Positions 27,473-36,471 of a DNA stretch of 64,000 nt are shown here, one piece after another. Made by a program: the position numbers and the translations under genes. The notes beneath the pieces are model-generated. The model made no database searches, was not told the DNA's origin, and saw only the letters and a program-made list of their open reading frames with translations. Source of the stretch: Tautonia plasticadhaerens (GTDB lineage: Bacteria; Planctomycetota; Planctomycetia; Isosphaerales; Isosphaeraceae); NCBI RefSeq assembly GCF_007752535.1, contig NZ_CP036426.1, positions 2,170,001 through 2,234,000 of the forward strand, in the 5' to 3' direction. The number at the start of each line of letters is the position of its first letter. Positions within the stretch are counted from its first letter, which is position 1.

Positions 27473-28402
27473 TCAGAGCCAGATCTTCACCCGCTCCTTC
27501 AGCCCGTCGGGCAACGCCTTCGAGACGATCTTCTGGATCAGGTCCGGGTGCAGCCGGGTGCTGAAGTGGGAGGCGATGATCCAGTCGTTCCGGAAGCGGT
27601 CGGCCCGGGAGACGAAGTCGTCCAGGTGCATGTGGCCGAACTTGTGGATCCGGTCCGGCCGCTCGTTCCGGGCGACGAAGGTCATCTCCAGGATCAGGAC
27701 CTCGGCCTCGAATGCGTCCGGGTTGGCGTCCAGCCCCGCCGGGTTGGTGTCGCCGAGGTAGCAGAGCCGGGGGAGGCGGATCTCCCGGGTGATCTCGACG
27801 CCGGAGAGCTTCAGGTCCCGGATCTCGGGGCCGGAAAGCTCCAGGTACTCCGGCAGCAGCTTCTTGCGGCGCTCCCAGACCAGGAACCCCAGCGCCGGGA
27901 TCGTGTGCTTCGTCTCCAGGACCGAGACGACCAGCTCCCGGGACAGTTCCACCTCCATCCCCGGCTCCAGGCCGACGAGGTTGGCGACCTGCTTGCCCCG
28001 GTCGAGCCGCTGGTAGGCCCGCATCAGGGCGTGGACCGGGTCGACGGCGTCGATCGGCAGGTAGATCGTCGGCGGCTCCATCTTCATCATCCGCCGCCGG
28101 GCGACGTAGACCGGCAGCGCGGCGATGTGGTCGAGGTGGGCGTGCGAGACGAACCAGTTCGGCGTGCTCATGAAGCTCCAGGGCTGCAAGCCGAGGTCGA
28201 ACCCCAGCTTCAGCTCCGGCACCCGCCAGTAGGTCTGCACGGCGGCCCGGGAATAGCCCTCGATCGTCATCCCCTTGTGCGAGAACGACCGCACCGGGGC
28301 GTTGTCGACGGGGTGTTCCAACTCGTCCGGGGCCGCTCCTTCGAGCACGCTGGCGTCCTTCATCTCATTCGTTCGGTAGGATGGTGAGGTGTCGTTGCGC
28401 AT
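27473..28402 (-). CDS. MBL-fold hydrolase, RNase Z-like
   Basis: It encodes up to 309 residues; ATG 28363 (MKDASVLEG) is an alternative start that would remove 13 residues. The metallo-beta-lactamase signature is SHAHLDHIAALP, with further metal ligands likely in YLGDTNPAGLD and ASHFSTR. The spacing and the His-rich segment IHKFGHMHLDDF resemble the tRNase Z/ElaC group rather than glyoxalases. It may process RNA 3' ends or act on a small-molecule ester; this is a family inference. It is cytosolic with no signal peptide, and convergent with the Rieske gene (17 nt apart). Confidence 0.82.
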   Translation of the reverse strand: MRNDTSPSYRTNEMKDASVLEGAAPDELEHPVDNAPVRSFSHKGMTIEGYSRAAVQTYWRVPELKLGFDLGLQPWSFMSTPNWFVSHAHLDHIAALPVYVARRRMMKMEPPTIYLPIDAVDPVHALMRAYQRLDRGKQVANLVGLEPGMEVELSRELVVSVLETKHTIPALGFLVWERRKKLLPEYLELSGPEIRDLKLSGVEITREIRLPRLCYLGDTNPAGLDANPDAFEAEVLILEMTFVARNERPDRIHKFGHMHLDDFVSRADRFRNDWIIASHFSTRLHPDLIQKIVSKALPDGLKERVKIWL

Positions 28403-28482
28403 CGGACCACTCTATCAGGGGACGCCCCGATGATGCGACCGGTTCGCCCCCCGTCGATCCCCGCAGCAAAGGCGCCGCCGCG

Positions 28483-29604
28483 ATGCCCCGACGCGTCCTC
28501 GTCTTCGGCCCGGCCTACCTCGACCGGGTCCTCCGGGTCGATCGCCCCCTGCTCCCCCCCGGGCTCGGGGGGCCGCTCGACCTGAGCGTCGGGGTCCTCC
28601 CGGGCGAGGGGGGGACGAACGAGGGACTGATCGTGCTGGAGGATCCCGAGGGCGGGACGATCGAGATCGAAGCTCCGGGCGGCTGGCCCGAGCGGCTTTC
28701 CCCGATCCTCCGGCTCGACCGGCCGCTCGCCCCCGGGTCGGGCCCCTGGAGGACCCGGGCCCGGGGCGTCTCCTGGCTGGACGACCTCGGCGGCATGGGG
28801 GCCGGGTACGCCTCGGCCCTCGGCGGCGAACTGGTGAGCGCCCTCGGGGGGGAGGACGACCCGATCTCCGCCGAAATCGCCGGGATGCTCCGGGCCCAGG
28901 GGATCGCCCACCACCCGACCCGGGTCCCCGGGGTCGGGGCCGACTGGACGCTCCTCGTCTCCAGCGGCCCCCACGGCGACAAGCTGCCGATCGGCTTCCG
29001 GGGCTGCCATTCCCGCCTCGACGCCTACCCCGGGCCGACCGGGGGGCGCCGGGATCTCCTGGTCGTCGCCTCGCTGACGAATCCCCTCGCCTCCTCCGCG
29101 TTGCGGGCCGTCGACGCCCACGTCCGCGTCTTCGCCCCGACGCTCCGGAACATGACCGACGCCGCCTTCCCCGTGTCGTCCTTCGCCCACCGGTTCGACG
29201 TGCTCTGCTGCAACCGTCGGGAGTGGGAGTCCCTGGCCGATCGGGACGAGGTCGCCGGGCGGCTGCCCCTCGTCTCGGTCACCGACGGGCCCGACGGCGC
29301 CCTGATCCGCTTTCGGGATCCCGAGGGGCGAACCCGGGAGCACCGGGAACCGGCCTTCCCCCGAGCCCACTCCCCCCGCGACACGAACCGGGCCGGGGAG
29401 TGCTTCGCCGCCACGCTGCTCCGCACCCTGCTCGACTCCGGATGGTCGCCCGGCCCCGCGGACCCCGGGCTGGTCCGCCTCGCCGCCCGTCGCGCCTCCG
29501 CCGCCGCCGCCCTGGTCCTCGACCTGGAGCGGTTCGGCTTCCCGACCCCGGGGGAGATCGACCGGGCGGTCGGTCGGGGCGAGGTCGGCCGAGGAGCACC
29601 CTGA
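28483..29604 (+). CDS. PfkB-family carbohydrate kinase-like protein with altered active-site motif
   Basis: It encodes 373 residues from ATG 28483, with AAAGG about 11 nt upstream. The family pattern is visible: an N-terminal strand (RRVLVFGPAYLDRVLRVD), the Gly-Gly substrate motif (DLGGMGAGYASALGG) and a C-terminal signature. The usual DTxGAGD at the catalytic site reads DTNRAGE here, so the anion-hole Gly is Arg and the catalytic base Asp is Glu. That makes activity uncertain: it may be a diverged kinase or a non-catalytic sugar-binding protein. No nearby gene suggests the substrate. It is followed by a gene of unknown function. Confidence 0.72.
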   Translation: MPRRVLVFGPAYLDRVLRVDRPLLPPGLGGPLDLSVGVLPGEGGTNEGLIVLEDPEGGTIEIEAPGGWPERLSPILRLDRPLAPGSGPWRTRARGVSWLDDLGGMGAGYASALGGELVSALGGEDDPISAEIAGMLRAQGIAHHPTRVPGVGADWTLLVSSGPHGDKLPIGFRGCHSRLDAYPGPTGGRRDLLVVASLTNPLASSALRAVDAHVRVFAPTLRNMTDAAFPVSSFAHRFDVLCCNRREWESLADRDEVAGRLPLVSVTDGPDGALIRFRDPEGRTREHREPAFPRAHSPRDTNRAGECFAATLLRTLLDSGWSPGPADPGLVRLAARRASAAAALVLDLERFGFPTPGEIDRAVGRGEVGRGAP

Positions 29605-29630
29605 CCATCGGGGGCAGCCGTCCCTAGAAT
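29601..29630 (+). promoter_or_regulatory. Candidate promoter overlapping the kinase stop codon
   Basis: CTGACC (29601-29606, containing the stop of the kinase gene), an 18-nt spacer, TAGAAT (29625-29630). It would drive the gene starting at 29694. Confidence 0.4.
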
Positions 29631-29693
29631 GCTCCTTCGTCCCGAGCGGGCTGATGTATCGAGGCTCCGAGCACGCGCAGGAGGGCCCGGTCG

Positions 29694-30908
29694 ATGGGTC
29701 GATGGGCTTCCGAGATGGGCGAGGGCGTCCCGAACCTGCTCGCCCAGGCGATGGACCGGGGGGGAGGCGGGTCGGGCTGGGGATGGCTGGCCGACCCGAG
29801 GACGGCCGTGCTGTTCGTGCTCGGCTCGGCGGTGCTGATCGGCGGGGGGCGACGGTTGCTGTCGGCCTCGAAGGCGAGGAAGGCGGCCGACCGGCTGGCC
29901 GCCCCGGGGGTCTCGCCGGCCGAGGTCCTCGACGCCGCCGGCCACGGCCGGGCCGGGCTGATCGAGCTGTTCCGCCTGCTCTCGGAGGGGAAGACGCCCG
30001 AGGTCCGGGAGGCCGCCGGCCGGGCGTTGGCGGTCATCTGGGGTCGGGACGACCTGATCCCCGAGGAGGAGAAGGCGGTCGTCGCCCGGGGGTTCGACGT
30101 GCGTTGGCGGGCCCGTCGCCGCTATCCCCGGGCAATGCGGGCCCCCATCCCGATCGAGGTCCGCTACGGCCTGCCCTTCCTGATCGGTGGCGGCCCGGGG
30201 ATCGGCCCCGATGACCTGGAGTGGTCGCACCGGATCGCCGGGGCCGAGCGGGCCGCCCTCGAACTGCCGAGCGACTGGAAGGCCGGCGTCGGGGTCGCCT
30301 CGTTCACCCTCGACCCGGCCGACTTCCCCGGGAATGGCCCCCATCGGCTGGTCCTGAAGGCGACGGCCAGGACCGGCCCCCGGCTCACCTCTCGCTGGGA
30401 GGTTGCGCCGCCCCAGGCCCCCTTCAGCTTCGAGTTCGATCCCCGGCTCGACGCCGACGCCCTGTTCACCCTGCCCGACGAGGGGAAGCGGGCCGCCCTG
30501 GCCTCGGCGATCCGGCTCGACGACGCGATGCCGGAGGACGACTCTGCCCTCTTCCTGGACCTGCCGGGGCCGTTCGTCATGAGGGATCCCCCGGCAATCT
30601 GGCTCGACGTGCCGCTGGCCAGCGACCTGGCCCATCGCATCGAGCTGGAATTCGAGGGGATCCCCGGCCGGTTCGCCGCCGGTCGGGTCGTCTTCTCCGG
30701 CCAGGATCAGGCGCCCGGCGTGGTCGAGATCCCGATCGGCCCGGTGGACGGCCTGCCTCCCGACGCCTTCGACCGCCCCGGGGAGCATCGCCTCCGGGCC
30801 GTCCTCGTGCCCGACGCCGACCTCGGCTGGGCCGACCCCGACGTCCGGTCCCTCTGGCCCGAGCCGATCGAGACGGATTGGATGCCCGTCCGGCTCATCC
30901 GACGCTGA
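29694..30908 (+). CDS. Single-pass membrane protein of unknown function
   Basis: It encodes 404 residues. ATG 29694 is preceded by AGGAGGG at 29679-29685. One hydrophobic helix lies near residues 38-54 (AVLFVLGSAVLIGGG). It is followed by an Ala-rich alpha-helical segment that reads like HEAT-type helices (EVREAAGRALAVIWG), and then a long beta-rich C-terminal region of Pro/Asp-rich strands. No family was recognised. Its end overlaps the convergent pdxA gene by 14 nt. Confidence 0.7.
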   Translation: MGRWASEMGEGVPNLLAQAMDRGGGGSGWGWLADPRTAVLFVLGSAVLIGGGRRLLSASKARKAADRLAAPGVSPAEVLDAAGHGRAGLIELFRLLSEGKTPEVREAAGRALAVIWGRDDLIPEEEKAVVARGFDVRWRARRRYPRAMRAPIPIEVRYGLPFLIGGGPGIGPDDLEWSHRIAGAERAALELPSDWKAGVGVASFTLDPADFPGNGPHRLVLKATARTGPRLTSRWEVAPPQAPFSFEFDPRLDADALFTLPDEGKRAALASAIRLDDAMPEDDSALFLDLPGPFVMRDPPAIWLDVPLASDLAHRIELEFEGIPGRFAAGRVVFSGQDQAPGVVEIPIGPVDGLPPDAFDRPGEHRLRAVLVPDADLGWADPDVRSLWPEPIETDWMPVRLIRR

Positions 30909-31974
30909 CCGGTCCCCGGGCCTTCGCCCCCGAGAGCCTCGCGGCCACCCGGACGGCGGCGATCAGGCTGTCGGTGCGGGGGGCCTTGCCCCGCCAGGCG
31001 ATGTCGAAGGCGGTGCCGTGCGCCACGCTCGTCCGGACGATCGGCAGCCCGAGCGTCACGTTCACGGCGTGGTCAAAGCCGATCGTCTTCAGCGCGACGT
31101 GCCCCTGGTCGTGGTACATGGCGACCACCGCGTCGAACTCGCCGGCCAGCGCCCTGGAGAATAGCGTGTCGGCCGCGATCGGCCCCTCGACGACCGCCCC
31201 GTCGAGCCTGGCCCGCTCGATCGCCGGGGCGATGATCGTCTGCTCCTCGTCCCCGAACAGGCCGTGCTCGCCGGCGTGCGGGTTCAAGCCGGCCACCGCG
31301 ACCCGGGGCGTCCTCCCCCCCAGCAACGGCCGCATCGCCTCGGCGGCCAGCGCGATCTTCCCGGCGACGAGGTCGACCGTCAGCAGGTCGAACACCCGCC
31401 GGAGCGCGACGTGGAGCGTCGCGTGCACCACCCCCAGCCCCCCCGGGCCGTCGATCGGGGGCGGCAGGTACAGCATCATGGCATGCCGGGGCACCCCGCA
31501 GCGATCGGCCAGGATCTCCGTGTGCCCCGGGAACGGGACGCCCCCGGCGTTCAGGGACTCCTTGTTCAGCGGGAGCGTGCAGATCGCGTCGACCCTCCCG
31601 GCCATCGCCAGGTCGATCGCGGCGACGAGGAAGTCATACGCCGCCCGGCCCGCCCGGCCGTCGACGACCCCCGGGGGCACGGCCGAGGCGTCGACCCCGG
31701 TCGCCTCCAGGCAGGGGATGACCCGGTCCGTCGGCTCGGCCTCCTCGGGACGGCCGATCACCCGGACCTCGGCGTCGATCCCGCAGGCCGAGACGGCACG
31801 GCCCAGCACCCCGGCGCTGCCGACCACCACCGGCCGGGCCAGGTCCCTCAGGGGGGAGTCGGGCCAGGCCCGGGCAATCACCTCGGGGCCGACCCCGGCC
31901 ACGTCCCCCATCGTCAACGCCACCAGGGGCAACCCATCCGACACGGCATCCGCTCCGCTTCCCTGTCCGGTCAA
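30895..31974 (-). CDS. pdxA: 4-hydroxythreonine-4-phosphate dehydrogenase
   Basis: It encodes 359 residues, slightly longer than the usual 330. It oxidises and decarboxylates 4-phosphohydroxy-L-threonine in the DXP-dependent pathway to pyridoxal phosphate. Characteristic motifs are MGDVAGVGPEVIARA at the N-terminus, FPGHTEILADRCG, AGLNPHAGEHGLFGDEE with a metal-binding His, MYHDQGHVALK and RTSVAHGTAFDIAW. Its ATG (31974) overlaps the stop of the small lipoprotein gene by 4 nt, so the two are coupled. The usual partner genes (pdxJ, ksgA) are not in the window. Confidence 0.95.
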   Translation of the reverse strand: MTGQGSGADAVSDGLPLVALTMGDVAGVGPEVIARAWPDSPLRDLARPVVVGSAGVLGRAVSACGIDAEVRVIGRPEEAEPTDRVIPCLEATGVDASAVPPGVVDGRAGRAAYDFLVAAIDLAMAGRVDAICTLPLNKESLNAGGVPFPGHTEILADRCGVPRHAMMLYLPPPIDGPGGLGVVHATLHVALRRVFDLLTVDLVAGKIALAAEAMRPLLGGRTPRVAVAGLNPHAGEHGLFGDEEQTIIAPAIERARLDGAVVEGPIAADTLFSRALAGEFDAVVAMYHDQGHVALKTIGFDHAVNVTLGLPIVRTSVAHGTAFDIAWRGKAPRTDSLIAAVRVAARLSGAKARGPVSVG

Positions 31975-32141
31975 TGCATCTCGATCCGGGTCGACTGCTC
32001 CCGGACCGGGGCCGGCCCGCCCCCGGCCGTCACGCCGGGGTCGTCATACTCGACCGGCTCGGCGGTCGGGGTGCGATCGGGCCCGCCGTCGCAGCCGGTC
32101 GGGAGGATCAGGACGAGCCCGAGCAGGGCGATCCGGGTCAT
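31971..32141 (-). CDS. Small lipoprotein translationally coupled to pdxA
   Basis: It encodes 56 residues from ATG 32141 with GGGGAG about 8 nt upstream. The N-terminus MTRIALLGLVLILPTGC is a lipoprotein signal peptide with lipobox LPTGC. The mature part is short, acidic and Pro-rich. The stop overlaps the pdxA start (ATGA). No function is recognised; the overlap may simply serve to carry ribosomes to pdxA. Confidence 0.7.
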   Translation of the reverse strand: MTRIALLGLVLILPTGCDGGPDRTPTAEPVEYDDPGVTAGGGPAPVREQSTRIEMH

Positions 32142-32205
32142 GGCAAGGTGCTCCCCCGACGGATCCGGTCCGTCACCTCGACGCCCGCCGATCCGGCCAC
32201 CCTTC

Positions 32206-32211
32206 ATCATA
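32206..32211 (-). promoter_or_regulatory. Candidate -10 element for the lipoprotein-pdxA pair
   Basis: TATGAT on the minus strand at 32211-32206, about 65 nt upstream of the lipoprotein ATG. No good -35 box was seen at 17-18 nt. Confidence 0.3.
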
Positions 32212-32246
32212 CGATCCCGGCCGACGGCCGACGACCCGGGGCGGGT

Positions 32247-33734
32247 TCAGCCTCGCCCGGCGAGGGCGCCGGCGCCCTGGTCCTGGGCGTGCCGGGGAGG
32301 CTCCCCTCCCATCGACCAGTCCCCGCCGTCCGGGTCCCCGAGCGCGACGAGGGCCCGACGAATTCGGGCCTCCAGCCCCCCTCGGTCGGACGGGGCCGCC
32401 ACGCTCCGATCGGCCACGGCCGCGATCTCGACGACGTGCCGCCGGAGGGCCCGACGGCGGTCGGCGTCCCGGGAGAAGGTGCCGATCGTCCCCAGGGCGA
32501 CGAGCAGCTCGTCGAGGACCGAGACGTTGCCCTCGGCGTTGCGGCGGATCTCGTCGAACGCCTGATCCAGGAGGCCCTCGAAGGAGGGCCGCTCGGCGAT
32601 CACCCGCAGCTTGCCGTCGCTCGCCCGCCCCCGGGTGCCGACCTTCCGGGAGGCCAGCCGGGACAGGATGACCGCCAGGTAGTGGATGCAGGAGATCGCC
32701 GTCGTCGTCTCGTTGATCCCCGGCGAGAGGGCCTTCAGGGCCACGTCGACGACCTGCTGGATGCCGAACCCGACGTCCTGGCCGACCGTCCGATTCTTCC
32801 CCAGGATGTACAGGGCGTCGACCTTCCCGGCGACCAGGTCGACCTTCGCCTCGTCGCCCCGGGGCCCGTCTTCCAGGCGCCGGAACAGCTCCCGGCGGTT
32901 CTCCGCCTCGGACAGGGGGGCGCGGGCCTCGGGCACGAAGGCGAGCGAGACCAGCGGCATGCCCTCGACGCAGAAGTCCCCCGGGGCGTACTCCACCCGG
33001 GCGACCGCCCCGACCCGCTCGGCCAGCCCGAGCAGGGCCTCGCCGTCGACTCGGCAGACGTATCCCGAACGCCGGGCCGGGATCGGCAGCCAGGCCGTCT
33101 GGCCGAGGAACCGGCTCAGCCCCGGGTCTTCCCCCTCGGGGAACGGGTCGCCGATCGGCTCCGGGAACAGGTGGTCGATCGCCCCCAGGGTCTCCGAGGC
33201 GGCCTCGGAGATGATCTGCCCGGCCTGGATCGAGGCGATGATGTGGTGGATGAACGCGATCAACACCCCCACGCCGAACAACGCCAGCACCACCCCCCCG
33301 AGGACTGCCAGGGAAGGGACGAACGGGTCGCCGTCGGCCCGGATCGTCCGGACCACGATCAGGCAATAGGCGTAGATCCCGAGGAAGATGCCCAGGACGG
33401 ACTGATTGAAGCGGTCCCTCAGGAAGTTCCGGAGGATCCGGGGCGAATACTGGTTCGAGGCCAGCGACAGCACGACGATCGTGATCGAGAAGGTCACGCC
33501 GGCCACCGAGATCATCGACGAGGCGACCGCCGTGAGCAGCCCCCGGGACCCCTCCGCCCCGGCCCCGAAGAGCCGGGGGAAGCGGCCGAGCACCTCCTCG
33601 TCCACCGTCCCGTTGGCATACACCAGCACGACCGCGAGCACGACCATCGCCGAGACGATCAGCGCCGGGACGAACCAGAGGCTCGACCGCAGGGCGTCCC
33701 AGATCCGGATCGGCAGGTTCTTGAGCATCTCCAT
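32247..33734 (-). CDS. DUF2254 membrane protein
   Basis: It encodes 495 residues from ATG 33734. Four transmembrane helices lie in the first 170 residues: SLWFVPALIVSAMVVLAVVL, the DUF2254 signature LLTAVASSMISVAGVTFSIT, SVLGIFLGIYAYCLIVVRT and LAVLGGVVLALFGVGVLIAF. These are followed by IHHIIASIQAGQII and a large cytosolic domain ending in an Arg-rich helical region. The family is widespread, predicted to be an inner-membrane protein, and has no established function. It lies upstream of the lipoprotein-pdxA pair (105 nt) and divergent from the radical SAM gene. Confidence 0.88.
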   Translation of the reverse strand: MEMLKNLPIRIWDALRSSLWFVPALIVSAMVVLAVVLVYANGTVDEEVLGRFPRLFGAGAEGSRGLLTAVASSMISVAGVTFSITIVVLSLASNQYSPRILRNFLRDRFNQSVLGIFLGIYAYCLIVVRTIRADGDPFVPSLAVLGGVVLALFGVGVLIAFIHHIIASIQAGQIISEAASETLGAIDHLFPEPIGDPFPEGEDPGLSRFLGQTAWLPIPARRSGYVCRVDGEALLGLAERVGAVARVEYAPGDFCVEGMPLVSLAFVPEARAPLSEAENRRELFRRLEDGPRGDEAKVDLVAGKVDALYILGKNRTVGQDVGFGIQQVVDVALKALSPGINETTTAISCIHYLAVILSRLASRKVGTRGRASDGKLRVIAERPSFEGLLDQAFDEIRRNAEGNVSVLDELLVALGTIGTFSRDADRRRALRRHVVEIAAVADRSVAAPSDRGGLEARIRRALVALGDPDGGDWSMGGEPPRHAQDQGAGALAGRG

Positions 33735-33900
33735 CGCGTCGAGCCCTCGTGGCCTCGGCCCCCGGACGGCGACGACGCCCTCCGCCCGGCCGGTCGAGCA
33801 AATGCACATGTCGCGCCGGGGGCGACGGGACGCCCCTCCGCCCGGGCCGATGGCCCCTGGGGCCCGGATGGGGAACTGTCCAATCCCGGGCCGGGCCGGT

Positions 33901-33906
33901 TAAGAT
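33901..33906 (+). promoter_or_regulatory. Candidate -10 element for the radical SAM gene
   Basis: TAAGAT within the sequence GGTTAAGATGAGG; TGTCCA at 33877-33882 lies 18 nt upstream as a poor -35. The start would be about 115 nt before the gene at 34026. The rest of the 291-bp divergent gap shows nothing else. Confidence 0.3.
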
Positions 33907-34025
33907 GAGGGGGTGCGGCCCGGGAGGACGGACCGACCCCCGAGGGCCGAGGCCCGTCCCCCGGACCGTTTCCGCCCGCGGCCCCCGGGCCGCGCCCCCC
34001 CGGACCGTCGCGAAGCCAGAATACG

Positions 34026-35819
34026 ATGCTGAACACGGCCCTGAAAGACCGCGTCACCTCCCGGATCCTGCCCAACGTCCAGATGCCCGCCCAGTACCTG
34101 GGGGGCGAGCTGCACAGCGTCCGCAAGGACCACCGGGAGGCCCGGGGCTCCGTCTGCATCGCCTTCCCCGACACCTACGCGATGGGGATGAGCCACCACG
34201 GGCTCCAGGTCCTCTACGGCATCATGAACGCCTCCGGCTGGGCCTGCGAGCGCGCCTTCACGCCCTTGCCCGACTTCGAGGCCGCCCTCCGATCGCACGA
34301 GGTCCCCCTCTACGGCCTGGAGACCTTCACGCCGCTGCACGAGTTCGACGTGCTCGGCTTCACGCTCCAGTACGAGATCAGCTACTCGAACATCCTCACC
34401 ATGCTCGACCTCGGCGGCATCCCCCTGCACGCCGAGGACCGGGGCCCGGACGACACCCTGGTCATCGCCGGCGGCCCAGGCGGCCAGAACCCCGAGGTCA
34501 TCGCCCCGTTCATCGACCTGTTCGTGCTCGGCGACGGCGAGCCGAGCCTGCCGTTCGTCTGCGAGCAATGGAAGGCGATGCAGGGCAATGGCATGAGCCG
34601 GGACGACAAGCTCGCCGCGATCGCCTCCCGGGTCGACTGGGCCTACGTCCCCCGCTTCTACGAGCCGATCTACAACGAGGACGGCGTCCAGGTCGACACC
34701 GCCCGCACCCGGGACGACGTGCCCGACTCGATCAGGCAGTGCGTCGAGGCCGACCTCGACGCCTCCCCGCTGCCGACCTCCCCGGTCGTCCCCTTCGTCC
34801 AGACGGCCCACGACCGGATCGCCATCGAGATCATGCGCGGCTGCCCCTGGCAGTGCCGCTTCTGCCAGAGCACCACCCTCAAGCGCCCCCTGCGATACCG
34901 CACCGTCGACACGATCGTCGACGCCGCACTCGAGACCTACCGGAACACCGGCTACGACGAGATCAGCCTGCTCTCGCTCTCGACCAGCGACTACCCCAAG
35001 TTCGAGGAGCTGGTGACCCGGATGAGCGAGGTCTTCACGCCGCTCGGCGTGAAGATCTCCCTGCCCAGCCTGCGGATCACCGAGATGCTCAAGAAGATCC
35101 CGGCGCTCTTGCAGGAAGGCCGCCGCAGCGGCCTGACGCTGGCCCCCGAGGTCGCCCGGGACGACATGCGCGAGCAGATCCGCAAGCCCGTCAAGAACCA
35201 GGACCTCTACGACGGCTGCCGGGAGGCCTTCCGGCGCGGCTGGCGCAAGGTCAAGCTCTACTTCATGTGCGGCCTCCCCGGCGAGCGTCCGGTCGACCTC
35301 GACGGCATCGTCGAGATGGCCGAGATCATCTCCCGGATCGGCAAGGAGGAGACCGGCCGCTACACCGAGGTCACCGCCAGCGTCTCCAACTTCGTCCCCA
35401 AGTCGGCCACGCCTTACCAGTGGAACGGCATGCAGCGGCGCGAGTACTTCGAGTGGGCACACCGCTACTTGAAGTCGAAGGTGTCGATGCGATCGGTCCG
35501 GATCAAGTGCCACGACATCGACACGAGCATGCTCGAAGGCGTCCTCACCCGGGGGGACCGCCGCCTCGCCCCCGCCCTGGAGGAGGCCTGGCGCCGGGGC
35601 GCCCGGCTCGACGCCTGGCGGGAGCACTTCCGGCCCGACCTCTGGTGGCAGGCCTTCGCCGACCTCGGCATCGACCTGGACTTCTACGTCCACCGCCAAC
35701 GGGGGGTCGACGAGGTCCTCCCCTGGGACCTGATCCGGATCAAGAAGGGCCGGGAGTACCTGGCCAAGGAGCAGGGCCGCTCCGTCCTCCAGCTCGACGC
35801 CATGGCCGGCGCCGTCTGA
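34026..35819 (+). CDS. TIGR03960-type B12-binding-like radical SAM protein
   Basis: It encodes 597 residues. The N-terminal part (1-230) is a Rossmann-like B12-binding-type domain with CIAFPDTYAMGMSHHGLQVL and LGDGEPSLPF. The radical SAM cluster motif is RGCPWQCRFCQS (CX3CX2C) near residue 280, followed by SLSTSDYPKFEEL and LTLAPEVA. In many bacteria this domain is fused to, or followed by, a DUF2344 partner; none is present here. The reaction is unknown; it is thought to modify a macromolecule or cofactor. It is first of a plus-strand run leading to the Uma2 gene (55-nt gap). Confidence 0.92.
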   Translation: MLNTALKDRVTSRILPNVQMPAQYLGGELHSVRKDHREARGSVCIAFPDTYAMGMSHHGLQVLYGIMNASGWACERAFTPLPDFEAALRSHEVPLYGLETFTPLHEFDVLGFTLQYEISYSNILTMLDLGGIPLHAEDRGPDDTLVIAGGPGGQNPEVIAPFIDLFVLGDGEPSLPFVCEQWKAMQGNGMSRDDKLAAIASRVDWAYVPRFYEPIYNEDGVQVDTARTRDDVPDSIRQCVEADLDASPLPTSPVVPFVQTAHDRIAIEIMRGCPWQCRFCQSTTLKRPLRYRTVDTIVDAALETYRNTGYDEISLLSLSTSDYPKFEELVTRMSEVFTPLGVKISLPSLRITEMLKKIPALLQEGRRSGLTLAPEVARDDMREQIRKPVKNQDLYDGCREAFRRGWRKVKLYFMCGLPGERPVDLDGIVEMAEIISRIGKEETGRYTEVTASVSNFVPKSATPYQWNGMQRREYFEWAHRYLKSKVSMRSVRIKCHDIDTSMLEGVLTRGDRRLAPALEEAWRRGARLDAWREHFRPDLWWQAFADLGIDLDFYVHRQRGVDEVLPWDLIRIKKGREYLAKEQGRSVLQLDAMAGAV

Positions 35820-35874
35820 TCGGGCCCGACACCCTCCCCCGGACCAGCCGACCCCTCGCCGAAGGAGGCGACCG

Positions 35875-36435
35875 ATGGCGACCGAGGCGAAGCCGAAGCT
35901 CATCACCGCCGAGCAGTTCATGGCGATGGACCTCGGCGAGGGGATGCACGAACTGGTCCGAGGGGAGATCGTCGAGGTGACCCCTCCTGGCGGCTGGCAT
36001 GGATTCGTGTCTGCGAATGCGACCTTCGTCCTGGCGAAGTTCGGCCGGGACACCGGACACGGCTATCCGTTGAGCAACGACACCGCCGTCCTCACCGGGA
36101 GGGATCCCGACTCGGTCCGGGGCGGCGACGTGCTCTACTACAGCAACGCCCGGTGGCCCCGGGGGCAGGCCGGGCCCGGCATCCCGCCGCTCGCCCCGGA
36201 TCTCGTCGTCGAGGTCTATTCCCCGAGCGACCGCCCCGGCAAGATGTGGGAGAAGATCGCGGAGTACTTCAACGCCGGGATCCCGATGGTCTGGGTCCTG
36301 TACCCGGATCGGCGGGCCCTGCGGATCGAGCGGGCCGACGACCCCGTGCCGATTGTCCTCGCCGATCGGGACGCGGTGGAGGGCCTCCCCGAGCTCCCCG
36401 GCTTCCGCTGCCTTGTCGCCGAGTTCTTCGACTGA
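35875..36435 (+). CDS. Uma2-family endonuclease-like protein
   Basis: It encodes 186 residues, the usual size, with GAAGGAGG before the start at 35875. The restriction-endonuclease-like core is present: EQFMAMDLGEGMHELVRGEIVE at the N-terminus (Glu ligand), VRGGDVLYYS (Asp), and PDLVVEVYSPSDRPGKMWEKI with the catalytic Asp/Glu-x-Lys-type cluster, followed by KIAEYFNAGIPMVWVL. Uma2 proteins occur in large numbers in planctomycetes and cyanobacteria, and their biological target is unknown. It is downstream of the radical SAM gene. Confidence 0.9.
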   Translation: MATEAKPKLITAEQFMAMDLGEGMHELVRGEIVEVTPPGGWHGFVSANATFVLAKFGRDTGHGYPLSNDTAVLTGRDPDSVRGGDVLYYSNARWPRGQAGPGIPPLAPDLVVEVYSPSDRPGKMWEKIAEYFNAGIPMVWVLYPDRRALRIERADDPVPIVLADRDAVEGLPELPGFRCLVAEFFD

Positions 36436-36471
36436 CCCGCCCCGCACCGCCCCCCCCGGAGCCCGCCCGCC

